From contig NC_026494.1 in assembly GCF_000328475.2 (NCBI RefSeq), positions 1-64,000 on the forward strand: a DNA stretch of 64,000 nt. Reading direction: 5' to 3'. Each line of letters starts with the position of its first letter. Positions within the stretch are counted from its first letter, which is position 1. The notes beneath the pieces were generated by a model. It made no database searches, had not been told where the DNA came from, and saw only the letters and a list, made by a program, of their open reading frames with translations. Positions 62,109-64,000 of the stretch are shown in pieces. The translations under genes were made by a program, and so were the position numbers. The stretch comes from Mycosarcoma maydis (lineage: Eukaryota > Basidiomycota > Ustilaginomycetes > Ustilaginales).

Positions 62109-63302
62109 TCAAGCAGCCACCATGTACTGCTCGGTGAGGACAAACGGAAACTGTTCCTCCTCCAACAGCTGCGCATACTCGCCAGGCGCATCAGCCGCGT
62201 TGGCGTCATTGTGCTTCTTGCGGCTGCTCTTGCCGCTCTGGTTGTAACTCTCCAGATACGCGTAGTGGTTCTGCAACGTAGCCATCAACGCCTTTGTTCT
62301 CTTGGCGTTCGGTCGGATGCTCACCGCAAAGTAGTCGGCAGGCAAACCGTACCTGAGCACGCTCTCGACAAACGTACGCACCACCTTGAGGTGCGCCAGT
62401 GCCTGGTATGCTTCGCTAAAGTTGGTGCGTGCTAGCCGAAGCAGCTCGGTCCAGAGCTCCTTTTCGCTATCGCCCGCCTCTTGAAGCTGTTGTCTCTGGC
62501 GTAAAACCAGCTCGTCATCCCAGGCAAAGTCGGTGCGCACTACAAACTTGTTCTCTCGGCACTTTTGCACGAACTCGTCCTTGACCTTTTTGAACACGGT
62601 CACGTTGAATAGCGCGTACTCTTCGTCGGCCGAGATCTTGTGGGACGAACGAGGAACGACCATCGACGTCAATCGTTCGTATCGAGCCTGCCAGTCCTTG
62701 ACGTTGTTCTTGGGCACAGCCACCAAGAGCGTCTCGAGGTACTCGGAGCGCGCATCCACAAAGTCGTCCTTGTGAACCACGTCTGCCAGTGAACGTTGCG
62801 AGAGGTTGCCGTGCTTCTTCCTCTGCAGCTGCTGCAGCTGGCCTTTGGCCGCATTGTAATTGGCCAGTTTGTGCTTCATGACGCTGTCGATGCTATTCAG
62901 CTCCTTTGACAAGGTATCGACAATCTCCCTCAATCCCCTGTCTACACGGTACTTGCGCGTATTCCATGCCCAACTGAGCATGTAGTCGTCCAAACTCTGC
63001 TCGTTGACGAGCACATGCTGTGCCAGCGCTGCTTGGTCGTTGTTGAGCAGCGCACGCAGCGTTTCGATGATCTTGGCCACAATCTGCGTGTGCTGCGCAT
63101 CGAGCTTGGGCAGCTCTTCGCTGAGCGAGATGAGCGATTCCAGAGTGCCTGTTTTCAACGGTGGCAACGAGAGTTGGCCAAAATCGTTGGAAGCCGATCC
63201 GCCATCCGAGAGCAGCTTGCTTCCCAGCTCCGAAAACATTCGGTGTGGATCCGAATCCTCCAATGGCACCGAGATGATCCAGTACGCCAAATCGGACGGC
63301 AT
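62109..63302 (-). CDS. VMA5: V-type ATPase subunit C
   Basis: A 397-residue V1-sector subunit that links catalytic head and membrane sector and is released when the pump disassembles. The length equals that of yeast Vma5. ATG 63302 (MPSDLAYWIISVPL) is chosen because the family starts there; the open frame continues upstream with repeat-derived sequence. Motifs: FGQLSLPPLKTGTLESLISL, IVAKIIETLRALLNND, YMLSWAWNTRKYRVDRGLRE, VDTLSKELNSIDSVMKHKLA, YNAAKGQLQQLQRKKHGNLS, YLETLLVAVPKNN and the C-terminal RYGLPADYFAVSIRPN block. No intron. It converges with the SET gene across 277 bases. Confidence 0.96.
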   Translation of the reverse strand: MPSDLAYWIISVPLEDSDPHRMFSELGSKLLSDGGSASNDFGQLSLPPLKTGTLESLISLSEELPKLDAQHTQIVAKIIETLRALLNNDQAALAQHVLVNEQSLDDYMLSWAWNTRKYRVDRGLREIVDTLSKELNSIDSVMKHKLANYNAAKGQLQQLQRKKHGNLSQRSLADVVHKDDFVDARSEYLETLLVAVPKNNVKDWQARYERLTSMVVPRSSHKISADEEYALFNVTVFKKVKDEFVQKCRENKFVVRTDFAWDDELVLRQRQQLQEAGDSEKELWTELLRLARTNFSEAYQALAHLKVVRTFVESVLRYGLPADYFAVSIRPNAKRTKALMATLQNHYAYLESYNQSGKSSRKKHNDANAADAPGEYAQLLEEEQFPFVLTEQYMVAA

Positions 63303-64000
63303 CGTGGTTCGAGACACGAGGCGGTGCCGATGGATGTACAAGCCTAAGCCTACAGCGAGTTTCCGATGTGATGGGAGAGGTGCAAAGGTATCCAGCCGGC
63401 TGATGCACCTGCTTTCGACGAGCCAACGTTTGTCACGGCTACAGAATACTATCGGGACAGCGGGTGAGCAGCTGAGATAGAGATAGACAAGGTGACGATC
63501 GACTTGGCAAAGTGTGCTTTCTCTCTCTTTGCCTCTTTGCCTCTTTGCCTCTTTGCCTCTTTGCCTCTTTCCCTCTATTTCGTCCAGGCTGGTCGCCAGT
63601 CGTAAAATCACAAATCACAGAATCGCGAATCACCAACCAAAAATCACGAATGTGAATTGGCGCGTGGCTCGACCGCACTTGCAATCACAGAATCACAATC
63701 ACAATCACAATCGCCTCACGCCTCACAGCAGCTGTGAGCGCTGGTCAGGGGTTCAACGCAGATGCCCATCGGCTTGTGCTGCGTCGAGTTTCTTTACCGT
63801 CTGTATTCACGATTGTATATTTTCAACGCTTTTACGACCTCTTTTTTGGTGTTGTTTTCTGTTTGTGTGTTTTGTTTTGGGCATCGTGAATACTATTCGT
63901 GATTCTTTGCGTTGAGGCTGATCCGATGCAAACATTTCGCGTGGGTCTCGAGCTGAGCGTCAACTGGTGACAACCACGAACCACCCTTGGCGCTTGGCTC
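63303..64000. other. Upstream region of VMA5 to window end
   Basis: Contains (TTTGCCTC)5 at 63528-63567, AATCACGAATG units near 63614-63653, CAATCA repeats near 63690 and ATTCACGATTG near 63800. The frames here are repeat-derived; no gene is supported within the window. Confidence 0.5.
63528..63567. repeat. (TTTGCCTC)5 microsatellite
   Basis: Five perfect 8-bp copies, about 225-265 bases upstream of the VMA5 ATG. On the minus strand it reads as a Gly/Lys/Arg-rich frame fused to VMA5, which is not real. Confidence 0.9.

Noticed and set aside
1..64000. CRISPR array or prokaryotic mobile element
   Set aside because: The repeats are direct 7-bp units without spacers, and the genes are plainly fungal.

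Overview
The window is nuclear DNA of a basidiomycete, most likely a smut fungus (Ustilaginales), with Ustilago maydis or a close relative as the best fit. The evidence is compact, mostly intron-poor genes of high GC, short GT-AG introns of about 75-120 bp, fungal gene content (CYC3, SEC53, MRE11, ARG2, LYC1-like, CAF40, ATP23, SEN54, TPT1, VMA5), plant-pathogen-type secreted proteins including a pectin lyase, and AT-richer intergenic DNA full of a CGTGAAT/ATTCACG heptamer. The species name is an inference. I found no convincing tRNA, rRNA, CRISPR array or intact transposon.

Layout. 1-4.3 kb: a broken gene for a large P-loop protein. 6.1-16.5 kb: a metabolic and secretory stretch with a six-exon zinc alcohol dehydrogenase, an APC-family permease, a small secreted protein followed by a decayed copy of its 3' end, and an NRPS-like adenylation-thiolation-reductase enzyme on the minus strand. 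18.8-19.7 kb: a secreted, Kex2-type, Asn/Gln/Thr-rich protein of unknown function. 20-35 kb: housekeeping genes (BEM46-like hydrolase, ATP23, CAF40, cytochrome c heme lyase, phosphomannomutase, MRE11, N-acetylglutamate synthase). 36-42 kb: a possible small mitochondrial protein, a 100-N assembly gap, an Ntn-hydrolase asparaginase and a pectin lyase with large extensions. 42.6-54 kb: a low-complexity coiled-coil protein, a LYC1-like acetyltransferase, a UBX-domain protein and a very large FUSC/ArAE-like membrane protein. 55-63.3 kb: a CNMT/cyclopropane-synthase-like methyltransferase, two tRNA-splicing genes side by side (SEN54 and TPT1), a SET-domain protein and V-ATPase subunit C.

The most unusual signal is not a protein. 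Intergenic DNA carries a repeat language with a 7-bp period. Three long, perfect heptamer arrays of 12, 14 and 16 copies of CGTGAAT (either strand) lie at about 21.7, 37.4 and 60.3 kb. Each lies between divergently transcribed genes, so in presumed promoter DNA. Several unrelated 7-bp units (GGACCGT, GTGAACA, GAGCGTC, GTCAAGC, CGTGACT) form shorter arrays in similar places. An 11-bp perfect dyad, CACGANTCGTG, recurs where the two orientations meet.

Functional links are limited, as expected for a fungal chromosome segment. SEN54 and TPT1 act at the first and last steps of fungal tRNA splicing. The dehydrogenase, permease and A-T-R reductase could form a small metabolic locus. Several coding starts were moved to the first in-frame ATG, because the longest open frames began at GTG or TTG codons.
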